DNA from: Cynocephalus volans
Lineage: Eukaryota; Chordata; Mammalia; Dermoptera; Cynocephalidae
Direction of reading: 5' to 3'
DNA length: 64,000 nt
Assembly: GCF_027409185.1 (NCBI RefSeq)
Contig: NC_084474.1
Location: forward strand, 27,371,382 to 27,435,381
In this document: positions 45,526 through 58,239 of the stretch, piece by piece
How positions within the stretch are numbered: the stretch's first letter is position 1
Layout: each line of letters begins with the position of its first letter
Notes under the pieces: generated by a model
The model's input: the letters and a program-made list of their open reading frames with translations, nothing else
Told to the model about the DNA's origin: nothing
Databases searched by the model: none
Position numbers and translations under genes: made by a program

Positions 45526-48500
45526 CAATTTATAACCTGGGGCTCTTATGAGAGTTAATGACAAAATACATAAAACACATCTTTGAAAAGCTTTTTTTAT
45601 GTGTGTAAATCATTAATGTTATTTTTAATTTTGAAGAAGAACCTCAGCATTAAGTTTTATAATTTAAGATTATATCAAGTTGATGTAGCTAGTCTTGATT
45701 CTGTCTTAAATTTGAAGTTTAGGGTTTTATTAATATCTTCTACTTATTAGGGTCCACTAGTCCTGCTAACAACTTCAGTAAATGTTTCTACTACTTAAGA
45801 GATTTTGTGTGAGCCGTTGAATGCTGTATTATGGGTGCTCTCTATAAATACCGTTTAAAATTAGATGGCAAAGACTTTCAATTTACATCCTGCCAACTGT
45901 TTTACCACAGTTTTTTTCTTGCCTGTTTGCCTGCCATGTTATCCTCTATAATGAGTGAGTTACAGTAATTGTAACTGGAAAAATCATCATGCAAGTGGGG
46001 GGGGGGAGCTCAAAACCTGCCTTATTTTTAAATCAGTAAAGCTTCTGTCATTTTTTGGCTGAGTTACAGTTTCACAGCAAAGTCAAAGAACCAGTAGAGT
46101 AAATGCCACGTGGGGAAAGGCTCCGCTGAAGCATAAATTAACTGTATTTCATTTTCCCTTAATAAAGAATTTCAGTTTTTCTACAGTTAACTGTATAATC
46201 AATTTGCTCCCCTGCTGCTTAGCTAACTTGCTGTTGGCTTCACTTCAATAATATTGAGCCGAGCCTGTAACAAGAAAAAGAGGAGGAGCTCACTGAGAAG
46301 AAATACGCTGCTCTGATAGAACATACAGTTTCTCCTTCCTGGAATTTTTCAGGGCCTTTTATCCTTAAAGAGCCTAAATGCATTGCCCCAAGATCCCACT
46401 TTTTTGGCCACCCTGTTCTCTGTTATAATATATGGTATAGTCATAGAGCTTCTTTAATCATGTTTTGGTGATTGGATGATGTTCCGGTTCTAAATCCTTC
46501 TCAGTTTTTTTCATCCTTTGGCTTTCCAGCCTTTGAGCACCTCTGGAAGGCTTTTTTGCTTTATTTTATTCTTTTCTAGACATTTAACTATGCAAGAATT
46601 TAGAGTTCTAAGTAAGAAAGAAGTTCAAGTAAAGTCTCTTCCATGAGTAACGCAACATAAGGTATCAAACGCTGCTGTGCACTCAGCACTTTAATTGTAA
46701 AATTATCCTACGGCAAGGCCTGGATAGAGCACAGAAAAAATCCGTTCTATAACTGCTGATTTGGTTCTTCCTGCCCTTCCCATGCCTAGAAATTACACCC
46801 TATACTATGGGTTTGTTCACTAACTTACTTGTAATTCCACATTTTTTTCCAGCTGTCTGAATTACAAGACACAAGTTAAACATACAAGATAAACAAATAT
46901 TATCTTTAGTCACAGAATCACCAGACAAAAAGCTCTTCAGAGCAAGCTGTCCCCACCCCTCCACACTGCTATTTCTGCCCCTCGTTCCTAAAGCGGCACT
47001 TCAATTTGAGGACAGTGCACTTGGTAGAATTGGAAGGCACAGTTGTGCACCAAAGTCAAACCGCCACCAACCCCTTTATCAGTTTCAGGGCTGGGTGCCT
47101 AAAATTTGATTTGTTCCCCAGATAGCATCAGTCACATTAACCCCTAAGGTACCTTCCAGAGGGCTGTGGAAGAAAATAGGATTACAAAACTTCGTCAATT
47201 CTTGATATAGAAATACACAGAGAATGTCCTGTTCTCAGCAATGGTTATTTCCTTTATTTTCCTTAGTTCTCTTTCCAACGGCTATAGCTCTTACTGTATA
47301 ACTTTGAACTATACTCCTCATTACTCTCATTCCTGGGTCAGCATGATGTAATGGTTTGGAATGAGATTTTGTTTTTGTTTTCTTCCTTAATTCTATTGTA
47401 AATCTACATTTTTTTCTCCCTCCTTACCCCAGAGAGTCCCCAGGAAGTATTCTAATTAGCTGAGCTATTTTCTATTTCACTCAGTTTTTCCATCTGATGG
47501 GAGGGTCCCTTTAAATTGATTTTTCTGAAAGAAATGGGTCTTTTTTTCTACAAGTTGTATGAGAAGCAGTAAAAAGAAATAAAAGGATAAGAAATTATGC
47601 CATTTAAACACAACCTCTGCCCCTCTGGAATCTTCTACGTTTGATGTCCGCCCTAAACTATGCATAAAATGTGACAAAGCATTCATTATTGTCCTGTCAC
47701 TGGAACATAAATCTGAGACTGCTGAGCAGTGCTAGGCTTCCTGAAACTTTTCACTGAGTTGACCAAATCAAAAATTCAATTTAACTGTCTTGAAATAAGG
47801 GCAATATAGGAAATTCAAATATACTAGAGTGATAATCTTTGTTTTACAGAATCTACAAGAAAATTTATACAAAGATAATTATGATTGAATTTCTCTTTGG
47901 CAATCATTGAGAATTATTTTCTGAGAAAAATGTAAGTAAGAATGGTATGTTTATCTGAATAAAACAACCTAACACATTGTCACCGAAGCAGGATGTTCTG
48001 GTGAAAGCATTTCCAACCCTCTCCCTGTCATTTTTCCTCACAATGCAGACCAGAATAGGAGTCTCATCAAAGCACAGAACAGCTGGATTGGGGCAAAAAA
48101 GCACATTGAAGACAGTTGTTTGACTGCTTTGGGACGAGTCATGACAAGCCTAGGGAATAATTTGAAAGAAACTTTTCCAAAAAGATCATGTACCAAGCTC
48201 CCAATTTAGAAAGCAGGAGGATTGTGTCCAGTCAAATGATGGTGGCCACACCCATTGTGTCCAGTCAGATAACCATCCAGGAGGTTTACAGTGTGACTCA
48301 CTCAGAATTCACCAAAAAGATGTTTTACAAACTTTTTCTTTGAGATTGAAGTTTATCTTCTAATCTCTGGTTGAGAGTAAGACTGTATTCCCACTTTGGT
48401 TTTTCTTTTCAGTGCTTGCTGAAATGGTCACCATCTCTTTGGTCTTTGGTCTGTTAATTCATTATGACTGATCTTTGATAATCTTTGGTATTCTTATTCT

Positions 48501-50385
48501 GATCAAATTCCTTGGCAAAGAGAAGCTGCATAGGCACACTTGCTATTTCTAATAGACTTTTTTCTTTGCCTTAATAGAGGTTCTGATACAGAGGGATAAA
48601 ATGAAGGCTTATGCTAACTTCTTTTTTTTTTTTTCTTCTTGTCCTGAAGAAAATGAGAGGATTGAGAGAATCATTTATGAAAGCAATAACAAAGTTTTAT
48701 TGGTCTTCGTAGGGAAGGTAGCGATGATGGATATCTTGCTTCTGTGAGAAAGCTGGTTGTCTAGAAGAATGTCTTTGGGAAAGTATGCTTGAAGGTAAGA
48801 AACTCCTTTTACTTTAGCATGGCCACGTTGAAAATACGTGCACACACACATACACACACCATAAACAAATCAAAACAAAAAAAAATCAGAGTGAACAAAG
48901 AAAAGGCAAAATTGAAAGAGGTAAGACTAAAGTTAATATGTAGTACACTACACCCCAGGGCTTTTTCTGAACTACTGCCCTGTGATCAGAATCATTCAGT
49001 GTGACAATTAGCACAGACAGAAATTGGGACAATGGATCAGAAAGAAATTGCAAGAAAAAGCATGAGGTTTTGAAATGAGAGGAAAAACTACCTTTTTTTC
49101 CTTTTTCCTTTGAAACCAAACATACACACACACACCACTTAAATTGCATAACTTAGAAAAAAATTAAAACATCTCTTGCTTTTGCCCTTACAAATGCCTT
49201 TGCTTAGTGTACAGAAAACAATATACTTAATTACGTGATGACACAATAAGGCAGCTTTATCATACAAGGAGACATGTTACCTGGCACTTTAAATTAAAAA
49301 TTGATTTCCCAAATGAAGTCAATTTATACATTAAGTGCAAATTAAAAATTTACCAGTCTCATACCCTTTACCCAAAATCTCACCTCTGCCTAAGTAACTG
49401 TCAGGGGAGACAAGATGAAACAGAAGCACCTGCTCTCCATTCATTCTTTATTAATTATTTAACAAATATATGTTAAGCACCTACTAAAGTTTTGGGCACT
49501 ACAGGGATTATATCATTTCGGGTCCCAAGAATAAACAGATGGCACGTTCAAATTAGGATAATCCAGGGGAAGTTTAGTTACAAAATGGATTCATTTCAAA
49601 AGTGTGGTTAAAGGAGGATTGTACAGGAACCCAAGGCTACCATTGGCAAAGCTGTTACTTCCCCTGAGTTCTGAAGGGACAAAAGAGGGAGAAGGCAAAT
49701 GGACTGGCCAAAGGTAGAGCTGAAAGGATCAGGGGACCTCACAGCAAAGAAGCCAAGGAAATCAATACCCTGATCTCATACTCCTTTATCTTCCGATCTC
49801 CCGCCAGGGATTCCCACCAACTGAACTCAGCCAGAATCTGGAGGGCTCAGAACCTGTTGGCCAAGCCCATTCAGGCCCCCAGTCATGGGGCAAGAGCAGA
49901 GGGGAGTGGAGTGGACAGATCTGGAGGGGCAGATGGAAGACCCTAACACAGAATCAGACAAGTAAAGAAAGTTCCTGTCCTCACAAAGTTGACATTCTTA
50001 TGAGAAAGTAGATATGTTCACCTGTAACAAAAAGAGCATTAAGTGCTATTGGGCAAATCCAAGTGAAGGGCTAATTTCCACTTGGGGCAGTATGAAATGC
50101 AATGAAATAGCAACAGCCCTGAATCAATATGCTCTGAAGGCTGCTGTTTCTTTAAAAGCATGGCTGTAGAGTGATATATAACTTTTTTCATTTTTCGGAA
50201 ACTTTCTCCTTTTTCTAACAGGGTGATAATGTAAGAGGTTGGAAAGGGGAGAACAGAGCCATTGTGTGAAACACAGACTATATTTTCAATTATTTCTTTC
50301 ACTGTAGGAGCATCAAGGCTGCTCTACCCTTCCTGACTCTCCAGCATGTGGAATATATACACACTGCAGCCCTTGCTAACTACTA
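45526..50385. other. Repeat-poor interval, no gene seen
   Basis: In nearly 4.9 kb I see no SINE, L1, LTR or DNA transposon apart from a faint antisense L2 phrase near 49440-50030, whereas the window average is one t-SINE per about 2.5 kb. A 10-G run lies near 45998-46007. No frame resembles a protein and no paired splice sites stand out. It may contain conserved regulatory sequence (for example around 46180-46370 and 47980-48170), but conservation cannot be judged here. Confidence 0.5.
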
Positions 50386-50720
50386 CTGTCTGAATGTTTC
50401 TGTCTCTCCCAAATTCATATGTTGAAACCTAATCTCCAATGTAATGATATTAGAAGGTGCAGCACTTGGGAGCTGATTAGGTCATGAGGGCTCCACTCTC
50501 ATGAAGAGGATTTAGTGCTGTTATAAAAGAGACACCTAGCTAGCCCCTTTCACCATGAAGGCACCATCTGTGAATCAGGAAGCAGGCCTAACCAGACCCC
50601 AAATCTGCTGTTGCCTTGGTCTTGTATTTCCTAGACTCTAAAACTGTGAGCAATAAATTTCTGTTGTTTATATGCCATCCAGTACATGGTATTTTTGTCA
50701 TAGCAGCCTGAAGAAACTGA
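50386..50720 (+). mobile_element. MaLR (MLT1/MST-like) LTR
   Basis: Order of a MaLR LTR: 'ctgtctgaatgtttctgtctctcccaaattcatatgttgaaacctaatc', 'aggtcatgagggctccactctcatgaa', 'ttataaaagagacacc', 'tctaaaactgtgagcaataaatttctgttgtttatatgcc' with an AATAAA signal, then 'tatttttgtcatagcagcctgaa'. Appears solitary. Confidence 0.85.
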
Positions 50721-50754
50721 GCAACTCACTTCCATTTTTAAACAAAAATTCTAT

Positions 50755-51030
50755 TTATCTCAGTGCTACCTGTCTTTCAAGGCTGAAACTTCTCTGAGCA
50801 CTCCAACACTAATCTCTTCTTCTAAGCTAACATAACACATAAATCCTTATTTTGTTAGTTATTTGTTTATGTGTATGTTTCTTCCATCCTTCATCTTGAC
50901 CTTAAGTTGCTTAAGGGCTCATGAATTTTTACAATATTTCTTTAGAGTTCTTTCCATAGCATCTAGCACTATAGGTAATGCAGAGAGGGTACTTAGTATG
51001 ATTAACTATATTTAATTATTTGAATAATTG
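50755..51030 (+). repeat. L2-like LINE fragment
   Basis: 'ctacctgtctttcaaggctgaaacttctctgagcactcc' and 'tagcatctagcactataggtaatgcagag' suggest an L2 3' region. Confidence 0.5.
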
Positions 51031-51048
51031 TCCCATTAAAATTAACAT

Positions 51049-52505
51049 AACATTTTGAGTTCTGGTCAAGATGGTGGAGTAGACGGTCCCCAACATCACT
51101 CTCTCCCACAAACCAACCAATTTACAACTATAAAAAAGAAACAACAGCCAAGCTGGGGCCATTAGAGCTCAGGGGAAGAAGAGGAGAGACCTACAGAGTT
51201 CATGAAGAGGGAGAAGCCATGATGAGAGAAACAAAAAACTGCTTGGAGCATTTTGGGCAGCAGCTGTTTTAAGGCTGGAGCTGCTGAGCACATGGAGCAG
51301 GAGCCAGCTGAAGCTGAAGCTGTGCCCTTCGGATGGAGTTGCTTGGAGGCGGCAGGGAAGAAGAGGGCCTTGGTGGCCCCCAGGACAGCAAGACCACTAA
51401 TAGGGTTCCCATGGACCCACATAGGAGTGAGGAGCCAGAACAGCTGAAAAAGGAGCCACTCAGACGTTGGTGAGTCATTGCAAGGGACTGGTGTACGATC
51501 CATCCCATGGGAAGTGTTTGCAGCATGGGTGGTGGGGGAGAGAGGCCCACCAGGGGAACACTGGGACACAGGAAGGACAGCTGATCCTCCCCCCAATCAG
51601 TGCAGAACCACTCAGAGGAGACTGGTCAGAATATGGAATTGCATGGGGTGCAGTTTGATGAAAAGTTTAAGGCCCAGATCAGGTGCACCAGGTCTCTGGG
51701 GAGCCAGAAGTACCTATAAGGTCAACCATTAAACTCCGAGCTGCACAAAAAGCCTTCCCTACCTAGGGAAATAGCAGCAAAGCAGCAATTTAGCTCAACC
51801 ACAGAGCTCAAGTACTGGTTCCCACAGGAAGTTCCCCCATTTTAGAAGTAAGCAAAGGACAAAAAATTAGTTCTAGCCCAGGCATACCACCAGCACCTCA
51901 GGCCCACCTGGGGACCTGAGGCAAGGATCTGGGGACCAACCACCCCCCCGCACTTACCCAGGCACACCACCAGCCATAAGGAGCATGCCAAAAACATCGC
52001 CTCCATGTGGGTAGTCCACCACAGCCACCTCAGTAACCACAGCTGCCATGAACGTGGCTAGATGTCACAACCACCACACAGATGGTCCACCAGCCACTGG
52101 AGTGCATTGACACAAGGAGAGTCACCAGCAAAGACCAAAGAAAAGAAGAGGATGTCTCTCTCCACAAAGCTCATTCCAGAGTGATAGAAGAAGCATCTGC
52201 TCTATGATAATATTGGGGCGCCTGAATACACCTCTCAGCATTGGACAGATCATATAGGCAACAAATCAACAGAGTAACCATTACTCCTTCAGAAGGAGAG
52301 AAGAAATCTAGGGTTGTCAGTGGTGGGAGGGGGCAGGGAGAAGGGGATAGGGAGAGATTGGACAAAGGGCACAAAGTATAAGTACAATTTGTGACATTAT
52401 ATATATACTAGTAATATTGAATTGATTGACATATGTCAACATTGAACCCCCAAAATATGTATAATCAATTATGATTCAATAAAAAGTAAAATAAATAAAT
52501 AAATT
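51049..52505 (+). mobile_element. ORF-less L1-type element: 5' UTR joined to 3' UTR
   Basis: It begins 'gagttctggtcaagatggtggagtagac', the usual kind of L1 5' start, and continues through about 1.2 kb of GC-rich 5'-UTR-like sequence ending near 'aagaccaaagaaaagaagaggatgtctc'. Instead of ORF1 and ORF2 it then passes, around 52290-52325, to a G-rich 3' UTR ('gtcagtggtgggagggggcagggagaagg'), an L1-like end 'caacattgaacccccaaaatatgtataatc', AATAAA and an A-rich tail. The flanks share aattaacat (51040-51048 and 52506-52514), a possible short target duplication. The 144-codon minus-strand frame and the plus-strand frames inside are not recognisable proteins. Confidence 0.65.
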
Positions 52506-52639
52506 AATTAACATTTCTTCTTCAACCTACTGGATCAAGATCGTCCATAAACAGGTTGACCGTACAGCCTGTTTTGCTTGGAGCTGTGTCAATTTATGCT
52601 TGTATTCTCTGAGTAAGTATTAACAATACTCTCCCTTCT

Positions 52640-53425
52640 GGTATAAATATATCGTTATGAAAATATTTATAATTCACATACTAAGTAAGAGACTAGTATC
52701 CATAATATGTAAAGAACTCTTACAATGCAACAATAAAAAGACAACTCAATATTAAAATGGGCAAAGGACTTTAATAGACTGTTCTCCAAAGGAGATATAT
52801 GAATGGCCAATAAACATATGAAAATATGTTTAATCAAGTCAAAACTACAATAAGATACCATTTTACACCCATGAGGATGGCTATAATCAAAAAAAGAAAA
52901 ATAACAAGTGTTGGTGAAGATGTGGAGAAATTGATACCCTCATAAATTGCTGGTGGGAATGGAAAATGGTACCATGACCATGGAGAACAGTGTGGTGGTT
53001 CCTCAAAAAGTTAAACATGAGTTCCTGTATGACCCAGTAATTCCATTCCTAGGTGTATACTCAATAGAAATGAAAATATGTGACCAAATAAAAACTTGTA
53101 CATAAATGTTTGTAGCTGCATTATTCATAACAGCCAAAGGAGAAATAATCCAGATGTTCATCAACTGATTACTGATTGCTAGAGCCTGTGGAAAGAGGAA
53201 TGAGGAGTGGCTGCATGATGTATGTGGGTCTCCATTCAGGGTGCTGAAAATGTTTTGGAGCTAGACAGAGGTGTTGGTTGCACAGCACTGAATACACCAA
53301 AAACCACGGATTGTACACTTTAAAATGATAAATTTTAAATTTAAATTGTGTAAATTTAAAAAGTATGTTATGTGAATGGAATCTCAATTTTAAAAGTTGC
53401 AGAAAGAAACCTATTAAAACAAAAC
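52640..53425 (+). mobile_element. Old L1 3' end
   Basis: 'gacaactcaatattaaaatgggcaaaggac', 'aaaactacaataagataccattttacaccc', 'ggtgaagatgtggagaaattg', 'catgagttcctgtatgacccagtaattcc' and a 3' end 'caaaaaccacggattgtacactttaaaatg'. About 100 bp of ORF2 just after 53160 seems deleted. No intact frame. Confidence 0.88.
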
Positions 53426-53429
53426 AAGG

Positions 53430-55900
53430 AAAAGCCAAATGTGTCCTAGGATGGGCAATTAATTATATGATCACTGTCTCCACTGGGCAATTAGTAAGGA
53501 GTAAATGGAAAAAGTAAAGATTTCAAGAAGCTGGGAGCTGAAGACTAGGATAAAGATCTTTTTTCAAGACCCAGTTCTCTAAGAGATAGATAATTAGCGT
53601 TACAGGTGCAAAGGTTTGGTTTTTCATTTTTAATCTGATATTGTCAGAATCAAGATCAGATTGGAATTCCAAAGATTCTCTTGGAGGGTGAAGGTTAACA
53701 CTTCTCAGTACAGAAGTTCGCCTTCCTAACAAACTTTTAATAGAACTTTCAGATGGAGGACATTATTCACTTAATGTTAATTCAGGAGAGGGCTTGGAGC
53801 TTGAAAACTTAAATGCTAAGTATGGCCAAAGTGCTGCTGATGAAACGTTTGTGGCATAACCCAGCTAATTCCTAGGACACATTTAAATGGGCCCAATGCC
53901 AGAGGCAGTGGCAGGCAGACAGCAAGGAAGATCCTGTAGCTGCTGAGGGGTCCCCTAGGTGTTTGCAGAAATCATCAAGGCCAGGAGCTGCCTCCTTATT
54001 CACATGACCAATGGAGATGAAACATGTGTTTTGCACAAAGGTGACTGACCCAATGTGTATTATCCTGGTCCTAAAACTTAAAAGACAAACTCACACTCCA
54101 GCTTAGAGGAAATGCATTTGGGAGCTACAAATGTATAAGCCCAGGCTGCTCTTAAGTAGCGAGCTATGCTGAGTCTATTCCCTTCCTTTATTCAGGTGTT
54201 GAGTGAGAGGTTTCCTTATTGAATAAATCTCCTGAAGTATCAAGGAGGCCCTCTCGAAAGAGCACCTCTTCTGCCTCAATTTGTCCCGTCATCTTGCTCC
54301 TTCCTTTTCCTTTCTCCCTTGTATTAAGGACTTTCTCCAGACCTAGCACTGTGAACTAGAAAGAGAAGTAAAACACTGGATATTTGCCGTGAAAGATCTT
54401 AAAATCGAGTTGAAGAGACAAATAGAAATAGAAACAGAAAAATGCTAGATAAATAGAAAATGCTAGATAATGTTATGCTTTAAACAACATATGAGCGTAT
54501 CACAGAGCAATAAAAGAAGAAATTCCTCATGAATGGTACGGGAATAAGTACTATGGGCTTAGGAGAGTGCGACCATTGTGAGATGAAAAAGACTGAGACG
54601 AGTTCATATTTCATTTAAGTAACTTTCATTTTGAAGAACACTTAAGGATTTTCTACTGACATTTAAAATATGTTGTCCATTGACTAGGGCTTGAAAATAG
54701 TTCTGTTTTATGTAATTGTAATCAGCTTTGATCCATACTGTAAAATTCTAATACAGTCTCCCTTCCGAACTCCAAATTGGATAGCCTCTTAGCATTTATG
54801 GTAACAGGATTTGACCTATAATACATTCTGTTTATATAATACCCTATATTTAGCATCAAATGGAAAAGTTTTCCAATAATGAGGTTTTGGAACACAGTCA
54901 ATTCACAGGAATCAAGTCATGCTCATGACAGCTCAGCAACTCTGGACTGTTCTTGAGAAGACAGTGAGTGACAGGATGCAGAACTGGCAATTGTGCAAAG
55001 GAATTAACTGCTCCCTTCACCAAAACTTTCCCTGCTATGGATTACTTGGCTATTTGATCTTTCTCTGAGGAAACTGTCCTTGGAACTCCTGATTCTCCCC
55101 TTCCCCTCATCCCTAAAACTTCTTTGTTCTATCTCAAAGGTACAACATCAGCTAATTTTTCTTACAACATTGGCAGGCTCCAGTTTTTAGTGTGACAAGC
55201 ACTTCACTTAACCACCTTTTTTTTTCTTTCTCAAAACCCAAACAAAACAAACAAAATTTACCAAAAACATCACCATCACTGCCAATAACAAACAAAGATC
55301 TCCCAAACAACAATAACAATAAAAACCACTCCATGAGACAAAATTCCCCCACTCATCTCACTTTGCAGGGATGTTAGTGACACACTTTGTGAGCCTCTAT
55401 ACAGAGAATGTTCTGCCACAGACAAAGAATTAGAAGTTTTCCTGTTTCAGGTGTGTTTTTTAGAAACAGAATTTTCCATATTGTATTAGATCATTTTCCC
55501 GTCAAGACCAATATCCTGCTTAGCTGACATGAACTCAATGATGGTGAAAAGCATTGAAAACATAAATACTATGCACATATGAGTGCTAATGAGCTTGCAT
55601 CCTAGTAACTTTATAGCCCCAAGCCCTGGTTTATGAAAAGATATTTCGAAAAGAACATTAAATCTAAGGAAGACACTAAATATTTACACATTAACTTCTT
55701 GTTTCTTTTCACATTTTATGTGACTTGGTCAAATAAATTTAAAAGAAAACAAACAAAACCTGGAAGTGTTAAGACTTTAAGGGTGTTTCCAGAACCAGCT
55801 AAGATGTGTTTTGTGATGTTCTTTATAACGTGGAAGTGTTTCTTGAGTCTGGCTCTGAGGAACTGAGTTAAGCAGGTTGCGTGTAACTACAGGGCTCACT
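53430..55900. other. Single-copy-looking stretch
   Basis: No confident repeat or gene over about 2.5 kb. A/C-rich tract at about 55230-55345. 'aaatgctagataaatagaaaatgctagataatg' near 54440-54470 is a small tandem repeat. Confidence 0.45.
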
Positions 55901-55906
55901 GCCTAG

Positions 55907-56112
55907 AAATGATTATTTTGGGGCCGGCCCGAGGATCACTTGGGAGAGTGTGGTGCTGATGACACCAAGGTGGTGGGTTCGGATCCCATATAGGGATGGC
56001 CAGTTAGCTCACTTGGGTGAGCATGGTGCTGACAACACCAAGTCAAGGGTTAAGATCCCCTTACCGGTCATCTTTAAAAAAAAAAAAAGAAGAAGAAGAA
56101 ATAATTATTTTG
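55907..56112 (+). mobile_element. tRNA-Ile SINE, dimer
   Basis: Element 55921-56098 with A tail followed by GAA repeats. Flanks aaatgattattttg (55907-55920) and aaataattattttg (56099-56112) differ at one base. Confidence 0.93.
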
Positions 56113-56865
56113 TTCTTTCTTCCCTCCTATTGGAAAGGGAATAGGAGGGACAGAAAGCTTTACCAGCCAGTATTCTTAAGCTGTATAGCTTTAAACTTGC
56201 TCAGAAAGTGGTAGACACATTTTTGTCCGATCTGTTTACCTGTTTCAGGGTAACCTGTCAACCTGTTTTCAGGTTACTCTATTTGTTTTTGAATGATGGG
56301 AAGAACTTTTAAATAAACTAAAGAGGACAGTGTTTGCTTTTTTTATGCTAAGTGTTGTTTATTGAACAACTCTTTAAGATTAACAAGGACTGAAGAGTGT
56401 ATGGGATTTATAAGTGAATTTTAGTTACTTTGCTTTCTACAAAGGCTGAAAAGAAATCACCTGACAGAGTCCTCCATTCTTTTTTGTTACTCTTTAAAAG
56501 GAATCTCAAATTTTCCACTTCAAAAGTTTTGAGATAACTTTACCATTTGTTCCATATTTAATTCAAGATTGTTTAGATCATCTGAAGAACACTTGATTTC
56601 CTAAAATTTTCAGAACAATCAAGATTCTGATGCTTTAGGGGCTTGCATTTTTAATAAAACTATTTGAGATTCTATCTAGATCATATCTAATTTTTCTAAG
56701 CATTACTGAATAGTAGAGGTTATAGAATACAAAAGAAAGTTTGCCAAAATATACTTAATATTTATATTTAGTTTCTATCTCAAAAATCCCAATCACTTTG
56801 CATGCAAATATTTATTCTACTTTTATACATGAAGAAATTTGGGGACTAGAATAACCACTGTCCAG
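56113..56865. other. AT-rich gap, nothing recognised
   Basis: 'ggtaacctgtcaacctgttttcaggttac' near 56250-56277 contains a small inverted repeat. No gene seen. Confidence 0.45.
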
Positions 56866-56869
56866 CAAA

Positions 56870-57030
56870 AAATGCCCTGAGCTGGCAACAGACCCTTTGT
56901 TCTCATCTTGAATATACCATCTTAGGCCTTGCATTTAACCTCCCTGGGCCTCAGTCTCTGCACATATAAAATGAGGGATTTTGATAACACCAAGTTCAAA
57001 GGTTCAGATCCCCTGTACTAGCCAGCCATC

Positions 57031-57061
<31 letters not shown>

Positions 57062-57110
57062 GATTGGGATTAGGTATGCTAAGAAGGACACTACCTTGGA
57101 GTGTCCTTCT
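56870..57110 (+). repeat. MIR SINE split by a truncated t-SINE
   Basis: 'accatcttaggccttgcatttaacctccctgggcctcagtctctgcacatataaaatgagggatt' is MIR, resuming after the insertion with 'gggattaggtatgc'. Confidence 0.8.
56973..57065 (+). mobile_element. 5'-truncated tRNA-Ile SINE
   Basis: The insert 56981-57057 starts in the middle of the tRNA part ('ttgataacaccaagttcaaaggttcagatcc') and lacks the A box, then has 'tactagccagccatc' and about 27 A. The 8-bp flanks gagggatt (56973-56980, 57058-57065) are identical, so the truncation happened at insertion. Confidence 0.85.
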
Positions 57111-57605
57111 ACATGTCTAACCTTGGAAAAACTTTTCGATAGCAGGAAATGAGTAAGGTTAAATTAATTGGTCAATCCCAAAGAGGAAGGGGACCAGGAG
57201 TAGAAGATAAAAAGGTAGTGGAAAGTAGTGGCCTTGAGCGGAGGTTATTGTTCTGGCTCAAGCTTCTCAATGGGCCGATCAAGTGCTAGACATGGTTAAG
57301 GATAGTGCCTGGTGCTCAGAGTGCGTGAGTCCATGCCAGCAGGCAAATATTGGGGTGTGTGCAAAATAAAAAGTTCCAGTCAATTCGGTGAGGAAAAACG
57401 TATCAGGCCCATTGTTTCCAGCCATGAATGGCTAGTCGTCATTAGATTTCCAGAGCTTTTAGGTGTTTGCTAACTTACTTTCCACTTGCTTTTCCAAAAC
57501 CAGCATAATTTACCAATAGGTTCATAGCTACAATTGTGTGTACACAATGCCAAGCAATAAATTAAACTCTTAGCTTTCAAATTAATTGACACCACCTAAT
57601 CACAC
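57111..57605. other. Nothing recognised
   Basis: Single-copy-looking sequence. Confidence 0.4.
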
Positions 57606-57607
57606 AA

Positions 57608-58020
57608 TTAAAATGCTTTTATTGTTATAAAAGCAATACATGCTGTACTGAAGAACATTAGAAAAAGTTCAAAAAACTATAAGTAAAATCAAGATCAGCA
57701 ATAATCCCATCACCTAGAGAATGAATAATCACTGTAAACATTTCAGTATGTTTTCTTCTGGGTTCTTTCCTATGGGCATATATAGAATTTTTGTTTTTGA
57801 ACCTGGGATCACATTGAATATATGGCTTTAAAACTTTTTTTAAAACAGGGCCGGCCCGTGGCTCACTTGGGAGAGTGCGGTGCTGACAACACCAGGTCAA
57901 GGGTTAAGATCCCTTACCCGTCATCTTTAAAATAAAACAAAAAAACTTAAAAAAAATATATTGACAGTACATTGTGAGCACTTTTACATTACAAATATAT
58001 TTAAATAGTAAGGTGGTATT
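57608..58020 (+). repeat. Old LINE-like repeat, interrupted
   Basis: 'aaaagcaatacatgctgtactgaagaac', 'cagcaataatcccatcacctagagaatgaataatcactgtaaacatttcagtatg' and, past the SINE, 'atattgacagtacattgtgagcacttttacatt' match a common mammalian repeat, probably L1M-derived. Family uncertain. Confidence 0.6.
57849..57945 (+). mobile_element. tRNA-Ile SINE, fused short form, nested
   Basis: 'gggccggcccgtggctcacttgggagagtgcggtgctgacaacaccaggtcaagggttaagatcccttacccgtcatc' then an A-rich tail: first-unit 5' half joined to second-unit 3' half, as at 41068 and 44143. Confidence 0.9.
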
Positions 58021-58030
58021 TAATTCTGAT

Positions 58031-58237
58031 GCCAAACATCTGAATGAAAACTAAAAAGTCAGTCAATTATCTAGATATTTTCAAATACCCAGATGTTTGG
58101 CATCATGTTAATACAACATTAAAGTCCTTGACTGAAATTTTCAGCTTTTGCACAGATGTCTGGCATTATCTAGGTAAACTTTCTGAACTGATGGTCATTT
58201 TGGCAATATAGAGACAGAGCATTTACGCTTTGGGTCA
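58031..58237 (+). repeat. 207-bp exact duplicate, copy 1, with 16-bp hairpin
   Basis: Identical base for base to 59671-59877. Its left edge with the preceding flank reads tgatgccaaacatctg, and about 45 bp on is cagatgtttggcatca, a perfect 16-bp inverted repeat. A related word 'cagatgtctggcatta' follows near 58151. Confidence 0.95.
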
Positions 58238-58239
58238 AA

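Noticed and set aside
51162-51596. 144-codon minus-strand frame as a gene
   Set aside because: It lies antisense inside an L1-type 5' UTR-like region, has no domain, and competes with other frames there.
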